From NCBI GenBank assembly GCA_019639075.1, contig JAHBSO010000005.1, forward strand, positions 62,001-126,000: a stretch of 64,000 nucleotides of DNA. The letters are read 5' to 3'. A program made the translations under genes and the position numbers. The notes beneath the pieces are model-generated. The model made no database searches. It was given only the letters and a program-made list of their open reading frames with translations, and was not told where the DNA came from. Numbering within the stretch: the first letter of the stretch is position 1; every line of letters begins with the position of its first letter. The DNA is from Actinomycetota bacterium (GTDB lineage: Bacteria > Actinomycetota > Acidimicrobiia > Acidimicrobiales > Iamiaceae). This document shows, piece by piece, positions 28,742 to 37,639 of the stretch.

Positions 28742-30493
28742 TCAGCCGTGCTGGGCCGCCAGGTAGGCGGGCCACCCGCCGTGGTCGGTGATGTCGACGC
28801 CGCTCGCCGCGGCGTCGGGCGTGCACCCGAAGCCGACGACGTGCGTCCCGTCCGCCAGCTCGACATCGGTGAGCGTCATCGGTGCCGGCAGTCCGGCCAG
28901 GAGGGTGCCGAGCGCCGTCGGGCTGAGCCGCCATCGCTCGCCGGCGATCGGTCGACCCGATCCGTCGGTGGCCCGGACGAGCCCCGGCTTGGGCGGCGCC
29001 GTGTCGAGCGCCAGCATTCGGTAGGCCGGGCTCGTCTCGATCTCGTCGACGAAGCGGGCGCCGAGGGCGACCAGCTCGTCGTTGAGCGGCTGGCCCCGGA
29101 GGTGCGCGCCGAACACGGCGAGGTCGACCCCGATCGACGGGAGCGGGTCGCCGACCGGCTCCCCGATGAGGCGGCTGGCCAGGTCGATCGCGACCTGGTC
29201 GGCGAACGCCGGGACCAACACCGACACGCCGAACGGCCGGCCGTCCGCCGTCGGTGCGCCCGGGACGGCGACCGCGGCGAGGTCGAGGAGGTTGCAGCCG
29301 TTCGTGTACGTGCCGAGCCGCGTGTTGAGCCCGACGCTGCTGGTCGCCACGTCCGCGATCGTCGGGTGCTCGGTGGTCGTCGGCAGGAGCAGCGCGTCGA
29401 CCGGGGCCAGCAGCGCGGCGACCTGTCGCTTCAGCTCGTCGAGCAGCAGCAGGTCGTCCACGTAGTCGACGGCCCACAGCGAGTCGCCGGCGAGGATGAT
29501 CGACGACACGATCGGGTCGGCCGACGGCGGATCGCTGGCCAGGAATGCCCCGACCGCAGCGAACCGCTGGGCGACGAACCGGCCGTCGTAGAGCAGCCGT
29601 GCCGCGTCGAGCAGCGGTGCGATGTCGACCTCGACCACCTCGACGTCGAGCGCCGCGAGCGAGGCCACGGTGTCCTCGAACGCCTCGCGGTACCCGCCCC
29701 GCAGCGGGCCGAGGTCCTCGGGCCGCGGTACGGCGACGCGGGGCCGGTCGGGCGCGGCCAGGGGTAGGTGCGCTGGCCAGGTGCGGCTGCGCGGGTCCTC
29801 GTCGTCCGGTCCGACGAGGACCCGCAGCGCCCGACGGGCGAGCGCGAGGTCGGTGGTGAAGGTCGTGACCGCGTCGTAGGACGCGCACGCAGGCACCACC
29901 CCGGTCGTGGGCACGAGCCCGAGGGTGGGCTTCACGCCGACGATGCCGTTGAACGCGGCGGGCACCCGCCCCGATCCGGCGGTGTCGGTTCCGAGCGCGA
30001 GGTCGACCAACCCGAGCGCCACGGCGACCGCGGACCCGGAGCTCGACCCGCCGGCGATGCGGTCGGGGTCCCACGACGCGCCGACCGCTCCGTAGGGGCT
30101 CCGGGTACCGACGAGGCCGGTGGCGAACTGGTCCATGTTCGTCTTGCCGAGCACGACGGCGCCGGCGTCCACCAGGCGTTGCACGGCGGTGGCCGAACGC
30201 TCGGGGGTGCGGGCGAAGTCGGGGCACGCGGCGGTCGTCGGGACGCCGGCCACGTCGATGTTGTCCTTCACCGCGACGACGAGACCGGCCAGCGGGAGGT
30301 CCTCACCCGCGTCCAGCCGCTGCTCCACGAGTGCGGCGTCGGCGAGCACGTCGTCGAGGGACCGGAGGGTGATCCAGACCTCGGGGCGACCCGACGCCAC
30401 GGCGCGACCGTGGGCGGCGGCCGCCCGTTCGGTGGGACGCCCCGGTGGGATCGGCACGGTGTCGCCCGCCGGTGGAAGCTCGGTGGTGGTCAT
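28742..30493 (-). CDS. atzF: Allophanate hydrolase
   Basis: This enzyme splits allophanate to ammonia and carbon dioxide, the last step of ATP-dependent urea or guanidine breakdown. The 583-residue protein has an amidase-signature domain with the Ser-cisSer-Lys triad: Lys76 in VAVKDNID, Ser150 in GGSSSGSA and Ser174 in DTAGSGRVP, spaced as in the family. Residues about 470-583 form the extra C-terminal domain ending in TPDAAASGVDITDHGGWPAY, which distinguishes allophanate hydrolases from plain amidases. It is the last gene of a minus-strand run with a NitT/TauT-type ABC transporter and lies 23 bp after the ATPase gene. Confidence 0.9.
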   Translation of the reverse strand: MTTTELPPAGDTVPIPPGRPTERAAAAHGRAVASGRPEVWITLRSLDDVLADAALVEQRLDAGEDLPLAGLVVAVKDNIDVAGVPTTAACPDFARTPERSATAVQRLVDAGAVVLGKTNMDQFATGLVGTRSPYGAVGASWDPDRIAGGSSSGSAVAVALGLVDLALGTDTAGSGRVPAAFNGIVGVKPTLGLVPTTGVVPACASYDAVTTFTTDLALARRALRVLVGPDDEDPRSRTWPAHLPLAAPDRPRVAVPRPEDLGPLRGGYREAFEDTVASLAALDVEVVEVDIAPLLDAARLLYDGRFVAQRFAAVGAFLASDPPSADPIVSSIILAGDSLWAVDYVDDLLLLDELKRQVAALLAPVDALLLPTTTEHPTIADVATSSVGLNTRLGTYTNGCNLLDLAAVAVPGAPTADGRPFGVSVLVPAFADQVAIDLASRLIGEPVGDPLPSIGVDLAVFGAHLRGQPLNDELVALGARFVDEIETSPAYRMLALDTAPPKPGLVRATDGSGRPIAGERWRLSPTALGTLLAGLPAPMTLTDVELADGTHVVGFGCTPDAAASGVDITDHGGWPAYLAAQHG

Positions 30494-30516
30494 CTCGCTC
30501 GCCGCCCCTGTCTCGC

Positions 30517-31290
30517 TCAGGCGACGGCCCGGCCGTGGAGCAGGTCCTCGATCTCGTCACGCAGGTCGAGGAACCGTGGGTCGCGCTGGGTGTTCGGCCC
30601 CCGTGAGTTCGAGAACGGCACCTCGATCTCGGCGGCGACCCGTCCCGGTCGGGCCGACAGCACGTAGATCCGGTTGGACAGGTAGATCGCCTCGGCGACG
30701 TCGTGGGTCACCATCAGCACCGTGCACTGCGTGCTGTGGCGGACGTGCAGCAGGAACTCGTGCATCGAACGACGGGTCTGGGCGTCGAGGGCCCCGAACG
30801 GTTCGTCGAGCAGGAGCAGGTCGGGCTGCGGCGCCAGCGCCCGGGCGATGGCCACCCGCTGGCGCATGCCGCCGGACAGCTGGCCGGGGCGGAGGTGGGC
30901 GACGTCGCTCAGCTGCATGATCCCGAGCAGCTCCTCGACCCGGGCCTTCGCCTGGGCGCGGGGCGTGCGGGCGCACTGGAGGCCGAACGCCACGTTCGCG
31001 GCGACGTCCTTCCACGGGTAGAGCGAGTAGCCCTGGAACACCATGCCCCGGTCCGGTCCCGGGCCGACCACGCGGTCGCCGCCGACGAGGACGTCGCCGT
31101 CGGTCGCGGTGTCCAACCCGCCGACGATGTTGAGGAGCGTCGACTTGCCGCAGCCCGAGGCGCCGACGATGCACACGATCTCTCCCTCGTCGACGTGCAG
31201 GTCGATGCCGTCGAGCGCGGTGACCGGTGGGCGCCGGCGCCGGCTCGGGAACTCCTTGGTCACCCCTCGGACGATCAGGCCGCCGGTCAT
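30517..31290 (-). CDS. NitT/TauT-type ABC transporter ATP-binding protein
   Basis: This 257-residue ATPase energises import with the neighbouring permease and binding protein. Walker A (GASGCGKST) lies at residues 43-51, the signature is LSGGMRQR, and Walker B is LLLLDEPFGALD with MVTHDVAEA after it. The GALDAQTR box is typical of the nitrate/sulfonate/taurine family. Its start overlaps the permease stop by 4 bp (ATGA). The gene order suggests it serves uptake of a small nitrogen compound that feeds allophanate hydrolase. Confidence 0.92.
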   Translation of the reverse strand: MTGGLIVRGVTKEFPSRRRRPPVTALDGIDLHVDEGEIVCIVGASGCGKSTLLNIVGGLDTATDGDVLVGGDRVVGPGPDRGMVFQGYSLYPWKDVAANVAFGLQCARTPRAQAKARVEELLGIMQLSDVAHLRPGQLSGGMRQRVAIARALAPQPDLLLLDEPFGALDAQTRRSMHEFLLHVRHSTQCTVLMVTHDVAEAIYLSNRIYVLSARPGRVAAEIEVPFSNSRGPNTQRDPRFLDLRDEIEDLLHGRAVA

Positions 31291-32189
31291 CGCGAGCCCT
31301 CCGACCACGGGAAGGCCGCCTTGCGGAGCCACCGCAGGCCGAGGTCGCTCACCATGCCGATCACGGCGAACACGATGAAGATCGCGAACATCGTGTCGAC
31401 GTCGCGGAAGCGCTGGGCCCGCACCACCCGGAAGGCGAGGCCCTCCTGGGCGGCGAGCAGCTCCGACACCACGAGCATCAGCCACGCGGCGGCCAGGTTG
31501 ATGCGGGCGACGTCGATGATCCCCGGTGCGCTGTGCGGGAGGATCACCCGCCGGATCACGGTGAACCGTCCGGCCCCCATCGTGTAGGCGGCGTTCACCA
31601 GCTCCTGGGGGACGGCCCGGGCGACGTCCGCGGTCATCAAGATGTTGAAGAACACGGTGCCCACGGTGATCAGCGCGATCTTCGGCGCCTCGTCGATGCC
31701 GAGCCAGAGCAGGAAGAGCGGCGTGAGGGCCGAGGCCGGGATGTAGCGGAGCAACCCGATCTGCGGTTCGACGAACGACTCGACCGAGCGGAAGCTGGCC
31801 ATGAGCGGTCCGACCACGATGGCGATCGCCATGCTGATCGCGTAGCCGATGCCGATGCGGCGGAGGCTGGCGGTGAGGTCGTCCCAGAGCCGGCCGTCGG
31901 CCTTGAGCTCCATGGCCGCCCGCCAGGCCTCGGCCGGGCTGGGGATGAGGTAGGTGTCGGTCATCGCGGCGAGGACCGCCCATCCGCCGAGGAGGACCAC
32001 GACCCCGGCGACGCCGAGCCCCAGCGACGTCCCGGGCGACAGCTCGCCCCGGACCGTCGTCAGCGGGTGGTGGCGCCGGCCCCGGGTCCCGGTGGGGAGG
32101 AGCGGCTCGCCCGACGGCGCGGGCTCGGCGGCGGGGAGGTCGGCCGCCGGTTCGGCGTCCGCGGTCGGGGGGCTCACCGTCTCGGGCAC
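31287..32189 (-). CDS. NitT/TauT-type ABC transporter permease
   Basis: The 300-residue protein has a disordered N-terminal stretch and about six membrane helices. The EAA-type cytoplasmic loop reads ELVNAAYTMGAGRFTVIRRVILPHSAPGI, the motif that contacts the ATPase. It belongs to the binding-protein-dependent permeases of nitrate/sulfonate/taurine transporters. It lies 4 bp downstream of the substrate-binding gene. Confidence 0.92.
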   Translation of the reverse strand: MPETVSPPTADAEPAADLPAAEPAPSGEPLLPTGTRGRRHHPLTTVRGELSPGTSLGLGVAGVVVLLGGWAVLAAMTDTYLIPSPAEAWRAAMELKADGRLWDDLTASLRRIGIGYAISMAIAIVVGPLMASFRSVESFVEPQIGLLRYIPASALTPLFLLWLGIDEAPKIALITVGTVFFNILMTADVARAVPQELVNAAYTMGAGRFTVIRRVILPHSAPGIIDVARINLAAAWLMLVVSELLAAQEGLAFRVVRAQRFRDVDTMFAIFIVFAVIGMVSDLGLRWLRKAAFPWSEGSR

Positions 32190-32193
32190 CGGG

Positions 32194-33234
32194 TCACCCG
32201 TCGCCCTGGCGGTCGACCCAGTCCTGGGTGAAGGAGGCGTCGAACAACCCGTCGAGCGGGGCCTCCTCCTCGATCAGACCGGCCTCGACGAGGAAGGGGT
32301 TGATGAGGCGGGCCGTGTAGAGCAACGAGGTCGTGTCGTCGCCGTCCTCGAAGGACGCCAGGGCCTCCTCGGCGGTGAAGATCGTCGTCCCGTCGGCGAA
32401 GGACTTGTAGTCCTCCTCGCTGGTCTCGGCGGCCTTGGCCAGGATCGTCAGCGATTCGTCCGGGTGCTCGTCCATGTAGGCCAGCGTCAGGTACCAGGCG
32501 TCGACCAGCTTCTGGACGGTCTCGGGGTGGTCGTCGACGAGCGCCCGGCTGACCACGATGTGGTCCGAGATCGTGCCGGGGTAGTCGGCGCTGCTGAAGA
32601 GCACGTGGGCGCCCTCCCGCTCCATCGCCGTGACGGTGAAGGGGGCGAACACGCCCACGCAGTCGAACTCGCCGCCGGCGAAGCTGGCCGCGGCCGCGTC
32701 GGTCGGCACGCCGCGGAAGTCGATGTCGTCCTCGGTGAGGCCGGCGTCCTTCATGCCCTGGAGCAGGAGGAAGTGGTCGACCACGCCGGGCTCGGCGGCC
32801 ACCGTCTTGCCCTTCAGGTCCTCGATCGTCTGGACCGAGTCGTCGCAGATGATCTGGTCGTTGCCGGTCGAGTTGTCGTTGTTGGTGACGATCACCTGCT
32901 CGGACCCGGCGGCGACGCCGAACATGGTGTCGTTGAGCGTCTGCGTGTTGCCGTCGAGCTCGCCGGCGGCCATCGCGTCGAGCGAGGCGATGTAGTCGGC
33001 GAAGAAGCGGAGGTCCACGTCGAGGCCGACCTCGTCGAAGATCCCGACCTCGTCGGCCACCGCGAGCGGGAACCACCCGGGCCAGGCCGAGTAGCCGAGG
33101 ACGATGCTGTCCTTGGTGGTGCCGTCGTCGGACGATGAGCTGGCGCTGTCGCTGCTGCCATCGCTGCCGCACGCGGCCAACAGGAGGAGCAGGGCGGCGA
33201 CGACGCCGGTGAGACGAAGCTTCGAGCGGTGCAT
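32194..33234 (-). CDS. ABC transporter substrate-binding lipoprotein (NMT1/SsuA-like)
   Basis: This 346-residue lipoprotein has a signal peptide with a lipobox LLLLLAAC (Cys at about residue 22), then a Ser-rich linker, then a two-lobed binding fold of the NMT1/SsuA type with GYSAWPGWFPLAVADEVGIF and KGKTVAAEPGVVDHFLLLQ. It is the first gene of the transporter operon. The start at 33234 follows a TACGTT box by 7 bases; an earlier in-frame ATG at 33276 would disrupt the signal peptide. The ligand is unproven; guanidine, urea or a related amine fits the neighbours. Confidence 0.88.
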   Translation of the reverse strand: MHRSKLRLTGVVAALLLLLAACGSDGSSDSASSSSDDGTTKDSIVLGYSAWPGWFPLAVADEVGIFDEVGLDVDLRFFADYIASLDAMAAGELDGNTQTLNDTMFGVAAGSEQVIVTNNDNSTGNDQIICDDSVQTIEDLKGKTVAAEPGVVDHFLLLQGMKDAGLTEDDIDFRGVPTDAAAASFAGGEFDCVGVFAPFTVTAMEREGAHVLFSSADYPGTISDHIVVSRALVDDHPETVQKLVDAWYLTLAYMDEHPDESLTILAKAAETSEEDYKSFADGTTIFTAEEALASFEDGDDTTSLLYTARLINPFLVEAGLIEEEAPLDGLFDASFTQDWVDRQGDG

Positions 33235-33264
33235 GGGAAGGAACGTACGGAGCGCCCGTTCCCA

Positions 33265-33283
33265 TCGAATGTCCATCGAAAAT
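33265..33283 (-). promoter_or_regulatory. TCGA-N7-TCGAAAAT operator-like motif near the transporter promoter
   Basis: TCGA at 33265-33268 and TCGAAAAT at 33276-33283, read on the + strand, match the motif at 37640-37658 in spacing and bases. It lies 31 bases upstream of the substrate-binding protein start, overlapping the expected -35 region. Confidence 0.5.
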
Positions 33284-33398
33284 CGGGACGGTTACAGCAC
33301 TCTGCTGCGAACCTGACAACCGCTGGTCGCAGCGTCCGGTGCCGCGGCGGCCGTGGATCGGTCGCGCGGGGACGGTCGAGCGATCACCGGCGCGGGGG

Positions 33399-33404
33399 TA
33401 CCGT
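33399..33404 (+). promoter_or_regulatory. -10 box of a leaderless TetR promoter
   Basis: TACCGT lies 7 bases before the GTG start of the TetR gene at 33412. Confidence 0.45.
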
Positions 33405-33411
33405 CGTCGCC

Positions 33412-34071
33412 GTGGCTGCCGAGGAGTCGACCGCGATCCGCCGCCGGGGCCGCCCCCGCAAGAGCCAGGGCGGCGACGACGCCGATCCCCGCGTGGCGAT
33501 CGTCGCGGCGGCCAGCGCCCTGTTCGCCGCCCAGGGGATCGAGGCGGTCACGATGGCGCAGGTGGCCGAGCGGGCCGGGCTCCAGCAGTCGTCGATCTAC
33601 TACTGGTTCCGGTCGAAGGCCGACGTGCTCCGGGCCATCCTCGAGGACGTCAACCGCATCCCGCTCCGGATCGTCGAGGAGGCCCGCACGAGCGGCGGAC
33701 CCATCGCCGATCGGCTCCACCGCCTCATCCGCGAGGACGTGCTCGCGCTGTGCCGGTTCCCGTTCGACATCAACGAGATCCACCGGCTGGCGGCCGGCGA
33801 CCCGGACGGGTTCGCCGACTACTGGGAGGAGCGGGCCCGGCTCGACCAGGAGGTCGCGGCCCTCGTGTCGGAGGGGGTTGCCTCGGGTGCGCTGCGACCG
33901 GTCGACCCGGTGCTGGCCGCCCGGAGCCTCCTCGCCGCCGACGAGGCCACCCAGAACTGGTTCCGGGTCGGTGGCGACCCCGACTACACCGAGGAGGACG
34001 TGGCCGCGCACGTCGCGGTGGCCGGGGTCCGCTCGCTGCTCGCCGACGGCGTCGACTGGACCCCCGCGTAG
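33412..34071 (+). CDS. TetR-family regulator of the guanidine/urea locus
   Basis: The 219-residue protein opens with a basic stretch (IRRRGRPRKSQGG) and a TetR_N helix-turn-helix near residues 40-65, including VTMAQVAERAGLQQSSIYYWFRSK. The C-terminal ligand domain is not assignable. It lies on the plus strand between two minus-strand operons of the nitrogen-scavenging locus, and both operon promoters carry a TCGA-N7-TCGAAAAT motif, so it probably represses both. The GTG at 33412 matches the family start and a leaderless promoter. An upstream in-frame start at 33229 would sit in the divergent promoter. Confidence 0.85.
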   Translation: MAAEESTAIRRRGRPRKSQGGDDADPRVAIVAAASALFAAQGIEAVTMAQVAERAGLQQSSIYYWFRSKADVLRAILEDVNRIPLRIVEEARTSGGPIADRLHRLIREDVLALCRFPFDINEIHRLAAGDPDGFADYWEERARLDQEVAALVSEGVASGALRPVDPVLAARSLLAADEATQNWFRVGGDPDYTEEDVAAHVAVAGVRSLLADGVDWTPA

Positions 34072-34078
34072 CGGCCGC

Positions 34079-34161
34079 CTTTCGACTCGCTCCGCTCGCT
34101 CAAGGAACGGAGAATTGGCTTGTTGGTTGAGCGGAGTGAGCGTAGCGAACGGAGTCGAAGC
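34079..34161. repeat. TTCGACTCGCTCCGCTCGCTC inverted-repeat element
   Basis: A forward copy (TTTCGACTCGCTCCGCTCGC, then AAGGAAC) and a partly complementary copy (GTTGGTTGAGCGGAGTGAGC onward to GGAGTCGAAGC) fill the gap between the convergent TetR and carboxyltransferase genes. It is related to the cluster at 965-1105. Confidence 0.82.
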
Positions 34162-34168
34162 CTCGGGG

Positions 34169-36160
34169 TCAGAGCTCGCCGGAGGCGCGCCAGCGGTCGC
34201 GCTCGGCGTCGAGCGCCGCTCGTTGCTCGGTCCGGAACCGGGCGATGTCGTCGGCCTCGTCGTCGAGGAACCGGAGGTGGGCGGCGAGGTCGAAGGTCGA
34301 CGCCTCGATCGTGAGGTCGAGCTCGCCGACCGCGGCCTGGGCCCGCTGGTCGAGCAGCTCCTCGGCGGAGACCTGGTGGAACCGGATCCGGTCGAAGGGC
34401 CGGAGCAGCCAGGGCACGTCGGGCTCGTCGCCCGGCGTCGGCCGGCCCAGGTACCAGACCGGCACCGTCCGGCCGACGAGCTGGTAGCCGCCGGGCCCCT
34501 CCATCCCGTAGACGCAGAGGTACGACCCGCCGATGCCGACCGCGTTCTCCGGGGTCCACGTGCGGGCCGGGTTGTACTTCGTGGTGACGAGCCGGTGTCG
34601 CGGGTCGACCGGCGTCGCCACCGGCGCCCCGAGGTACACGTCGCCGAGGCCGAGCACGAGGTAGTCGGCACCGAACACGATCCGGTGCACGTCCTCGGTG
34701 TCGGCCAGGCCGTTCACCCGGCGGATGAACTCGAGGTTCGACGGGCACCACGGCGCGTCGTCGCGCACGACCTCCATGTACCGGCGGACCGCTTCGAGCA
34801 CCGCCGGGTCCTGCCACGACAGGGGGAGGTGCACCGTGCGGGACGGGAACACCTGCTCGCGGTCGGGGGGCAGCTCGTCGTCGCCCTTGTGGAGCAGGTC
34901 GACGAGCTCGGTGGTCGAGATGCGGGTCGGGTCGACGTGGACGAGGAGCGAGCGCACCCCCGGCGTCACGTCGACGATCGCGTCGGGGGCGTGGTCGCGG
35001 AGCCAGGCGTCGAGGGCGTGGACCCGGGCCCGCAGCACCAGGTCGAGGCGCATGTCGCCGTACTCGGCGAGGAAGAACTCGTCGCCCGAACGTCGGATCG
35101 TCATCCCGGGCCGGTCGCCGTCGCCCTCGGATCGCGAGAGCACACCCGACTCGGGGTCCCGCCGCGCCGCGAGCCGCACGGTGTCGCGGGGCGCTCGCAG
35201 CGTGTCGTAGGTCGTGGCCTGCCACCGCCCGATCGCCCGGGCCCGGTCCTCGTCGACGGGCACGAACCGGACGGTGTCGCCCGGGGTGAGCTGGCCGAGC
35301 TTCCAGCGCTCGGACGCCGCGACCGTGGCCGGGCAGGTGAACCCGCCGAGGCTCGGCCCGTCGGGTCCGAGCACCACGGGCGTGTCGCCGGTGAAGTCGA
35401 CGGTGCCGAACGCGTAGCCGGTGTCGTGGATGTTGGACGGGTGGAGCCCGGCCTCACCGCCGTCGGGGCGGGCCCACGTCGGCTTCGGCCCGTCGAGTCG
35501 GACGCCGGTGCGGGCGCAGTGGCTCTGGACGGTCCAGTCGGTGGCGAAGAACCGCTCGACGTCGTCGGCGGTGAAGAACTCGGGTGCCGCGTGCGGGCCC
35601 TCCAGCACCCCGATCCGCCACGTCCGCGTGACGACCGGTCGGGCCCCGGGGCCGACCGGTGACGGTCGGAGCGCGTCGGCGAGGTCGCCGACCACCAGCT
35701 CGTCGCCGGGTTCGAGGACGCGGCCGTGGTGGCCGCCGAAGCCGCCGAGGGTGAAGGTCGCCCGGCTGCCGAGCACCTCGGGCACGTCGAACCCGCCTCG
35801 GATCGCGACGTAGGTGCGCAGGCCCGGACCCTGCACCGGGCCGAGCGCGAGCGTCTGGCCGGCGCGCACCTCGAACGGCTCCCAGAGGGGGATCGGGCGG
35901 CCGTCGAGGGCCGCCCCCATGTCGGCCCCGCCGAGGCTCAGGACGGCCGGTCCGCCGAACCGGAGGGTGGGTCCTGTGGCGGTGCACTCGAGCCCTGCGG
36001 CCGCCGGGCGGTTGCCGACGACCCGGTTGGCCAGGCGCAGCGAGCGGTCGTCCATCGCGCCGCTCGGCGGCACGCCGACCATCCAGTAGCCGAGCCGTCC
36101 CGGCGTGTCCTGGACGGTGGTGAAGCTGCCGCCGGCGACGACCTCGACGGTCGTGGTCAC
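34169..36160 (-). CDS. Urea/guanidine carboxylase-like carboxyltransferase (AHS2-AHS1), lacking the biotin domains
   Basis: The 663-residue protein matches the carboxyltransferase half of urea/guanidine carboxylase. Residues about 1-310 form the KipA-like AHS2 domain (TVQDTPGRLGYWMVGVPPSG, ECTATGPTL). Residues about 340-600 form the KipI-like AHS1 domain, with WCPSNLEFIRRVNGL, YLVLGLGDVYLGAPVATP, TTKYNPARTWTPENAVGIGG and YGMEGPGGYQLVGRT. A tail ends in AERDRWRASG, where full-length enzymes continue into the biotin carrier domain. No ATP-grasp biotin carboxylase and no biotin-attachment motif are present. The GTG start lies 15 bp after the short DUF1989 gene. It may use carboxylase domains encoded elsewhere; a 5-oxoprolinase-like role is less likely given its neighbours. 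Confidence 0.85.
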   Translation of the reverse strand: MTTTVEVVAGGSFTTVQDTPGRLGYWMVGVPPSGAMDDRSLRLANRVVGNRPAAAGLECTATGPTLRFGGPAVLSLGGADMGAALDGRPIPLWEPFEVRAGQTLALGPVQGPGLRTYVAIRGGFDVPEVLGSRATFTLGGFGGHHGRVLEPGDELVVGDLADALRPSPVGPGARPVVTRTWRIGVLEGPHAAPEFFTADDVERFFATDWTVQSHCARTGVRLDGPKPTWARPDGGEAGLHPSNIHDTGYAFGTVDFTGDTPVVLGPDGPSLGGFTCPATVAASERWKLGQLTPGDTVRFVPVDEDRARAIGRWQATTYDTLRAPRDTVRLAARRDPESGVLSRSEGDGDRPGMTIRRSGDEFFLAEYGDMRLDLVLRARVHALDAWLRDHAPDAIVDVTPGVRSLLVHVDPTRISTTELVDLLHKGDDELPPDREQVFPSRTVHLPLSWQDPAVLEAVRRYMEVVRDDAPWCPSNLEFIRRVNGLADTEDVHRIVFGADYLVLGLGDVYLGAPVATPVDPRHRLVTTKYNPARTWTPENAVGIGGSYLCVYGMEGPGGYQLVGRTVPVWYLGRPTPGDEPDVPWLLRPFDRIRFHQVSAEELLDQRAQAAVGELDLTIEASTFDLAAHLRFLDDEADDIARFRTEQRAALDAERDRWRASGEL

Positions 36161-36175
36161 GAGTCGATCACCCCG

Positions 36176-36805
36176 TCACCTCGTCACGACCATGCGCACC
36201 GGCGTCGGGTCGAACCCGTTGCACGGGTTGTTGACCTGCGGGCAGTTCGACACGACGACGAGCACGTCGCGCTCGGCCCGGAGGTCCACCCACAGCCCGG
36301 GGGCCGAGATGCCGTCGACGATGCCCAGGGTGCCGTCGGCCTCGACGGGCACGTTCATGAACCAGTTGATGTTCGACTGGACGTCGGGCTTGCCCATGCC
36401 GTGCAGCCCGAGCTCGTGCACGAAGTTCTCGACGCAGGCGTGCTGCGCGTAGGTGTGGAACCCGTAGCGGAGCGTGTTGGACTCCTTCGAGCACGCGCCG
36501 CCGATGGTGTCGTGGCGTTCGACGGCGCTACCGGTGACGGTCATCATCGGCCGGCCCTCGGTCGAGCGCAGCACGCTCCCGGTGCGGAGGTAGACGTTGC
36601 CCTGCGCGGCGATCGTGTCGGGTGCGCTGTAGCGCTCGGCCGGGTCGGCCGCGTCGTAGAGGAGGCAGTCGACGGCCTGGTTGCCCTCGAGGTCGACGAT
36701 GCGCAGGGTCTCGCCGGCCCGCACCACGTGGGACCACGGCGCCCGGGCCTCGACGGTCTCGTCGTGGACGATCTCGCCGATCGGGTCCTCGGTCGTCGCG
36801 TTCAT
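36176..36805 (-). CDS. DUF1989 protein, short form (urea-carboxylase-associated / carboxyguanidine deiminase-type)
   Basis: The 209-residue protein belongs to the urea-carboxylase-associated DUF1989 family, whose members act as heteromeric carboxyguanidine deiminases in guanidine breakdown. Family marks are LRIVDLEGNQAVDCLLYDAADP, ERYSAPDTIAAQGNVYLRTG, CSKESNTLRYGFHT, QHACVENFVHE and SNCPQVNNPCNGF, with cysteines and histidines that could bind metal. The start overlaps the stop of the longer paralogue by 4 bp. The carboxyltransferase-type gene follows directly. The UAAP1 or UAAP2 number is uncertain. Confidence 0.9.
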   Translation of the reverse strand: MNATTEDPIGEIVHDETVEARAPWSHVVRAGETLRIVDLEGNQAVDCLLYDAADPAERYSAPDTIAAQGNVYLRTGSVLRSTEGRPMMTVTGSAVERHDTIGGACSKESNTLRYGFHTYAQHACVENFVHELGLHGMGKPDVQSNINWFMNVPVEADGTLGIVDGISAPGLWVDLRAERDVLVVVSNCPQVNNPCNGFDPTPVRMVVTR

Positions 36806-37638
36806 CGGGCCATCTCCGCATCGGTGTTCTGGAACGCCCTGGTCGCCTCGGGCGTGGCCGTCCTCGCCGGGTCGTCGGCCCCCGCCGGTTCGCCGGTCCA
36901 CGCGGTGACGCGCAGCGGGGTCACCTCGTAGGTCGGACGCGGGTCGACGGGGTGGGGCACGTCCACGACGCTCACCAGCAGCGGCAGCTCGCAGCGGAGC
37001 TCCACGTGGGCGCCCGGTCGCGGTTCGCCCTCGAACCCCAGCGAGCCGTCCGGCGCCACCCGGACGCCCTTGAAGAGGTTGACGTTCGGGGCGACGTGGC
37101 GCCGTGACAACCCGGCCTTGGCGACGGCCACCGCCAGGTGGTCCCGGCCGTTCGGGTGGGGGCCGTGCACGCCGCCGCTGCCGTACCGCCGCTCGTTCGC
37201 CGCCCGGGTGCTCGTGCCGCAGAAGGTGTCGTGGCGGCCGGACGTGTCGTCGACGATGGTCGCCAGCACCCGGCCCATGTCCGACAGCAGCAGGCTCCCG
37301 GGGCCCAGGTACGCCTGCCACTGGACCTTGACGGTGTCGGCCACGTTCAGCCGCTCGGTCGGGCGGTCCGCCCGGTGCAGCAGCAGCCCGGCGCAGGCGT
37401 CGCCCTCGACGTCGGTCAGGCGCAGCCGGGCGCCCCGCGGCAGCGACAGCCACGTGTACCCGCCCGGCGCGACCAGCTCGTCCCAGAGCACCGACGCGGG
37501 GTCGACGCCCGGGGGGAGGTCGGTCGCCGCGCTCGGCGGCACGGTCGGCATGTGCGCGACGCGGGTGGCGGCCATCGAGCGGGCGTGGTCGCGCGCCGCG
37601 CCGGTGGTGGCGGTGTCGGGGATGGGGTCCGGCCTCAT
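36802..37638 (-). CDS. DUF1989 protein, long form (urea-carboxylase-associated / carboxyguanidine deiminase-type)
   Basis: This 278-residue paralogue of the next gene carries YTWLSLPRGARLRLTDVEGD, the RLNVADTVKVQWQAYLGPGS segment, LLSDMGRVLATIVDD and HDTFCGTSTRAANERRYG. It is the larger member of the DUF1989 pair and likely forms a complex with the smaller one. The first ATG at 37638 is supported by TTGACC and GACACT boxes 17 bases apart and 8 bases before the start; an internal start at MAATRVAHM is possible. It is the first gene of the carboxylase operon. Confidence 0.88.
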   Translation of the reverse strand: MRPDPIPDTATTGAARDHARSMAATRVAHMPTVPPSAATDLPPGVDPASVLWDELVAPGGYTWLSLPRGARLRLTDVEGDACAGLLLHRADRPTERLNVADTVKVQWQAYLGPGSLLLSDMGRVLATIVDDTSGRHDTFCGTSTRAANERRYGSGGVHGPHPNGRDHLAVAVAKAGLSRRHVAPNVNLFKGVRVAPDGSLGFEGEPRPGAHVELRCELPLLVSVVDVPHPVDPRPTYEVTPLRVTAWTGEPAGADDPARTATPEATRAFQNTDAEMAR

Positions 37639-37639
37639 T

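Noticed and set aside
34169..36160. 5-oxoprolinase (PxpB-PxpC fusion) assignment
   Set aside because: The AHS1 and tail motifs match urea carboxylase, no PxpA gene is adjacent, and DUF1989 and allophanate hydrolase genes are.
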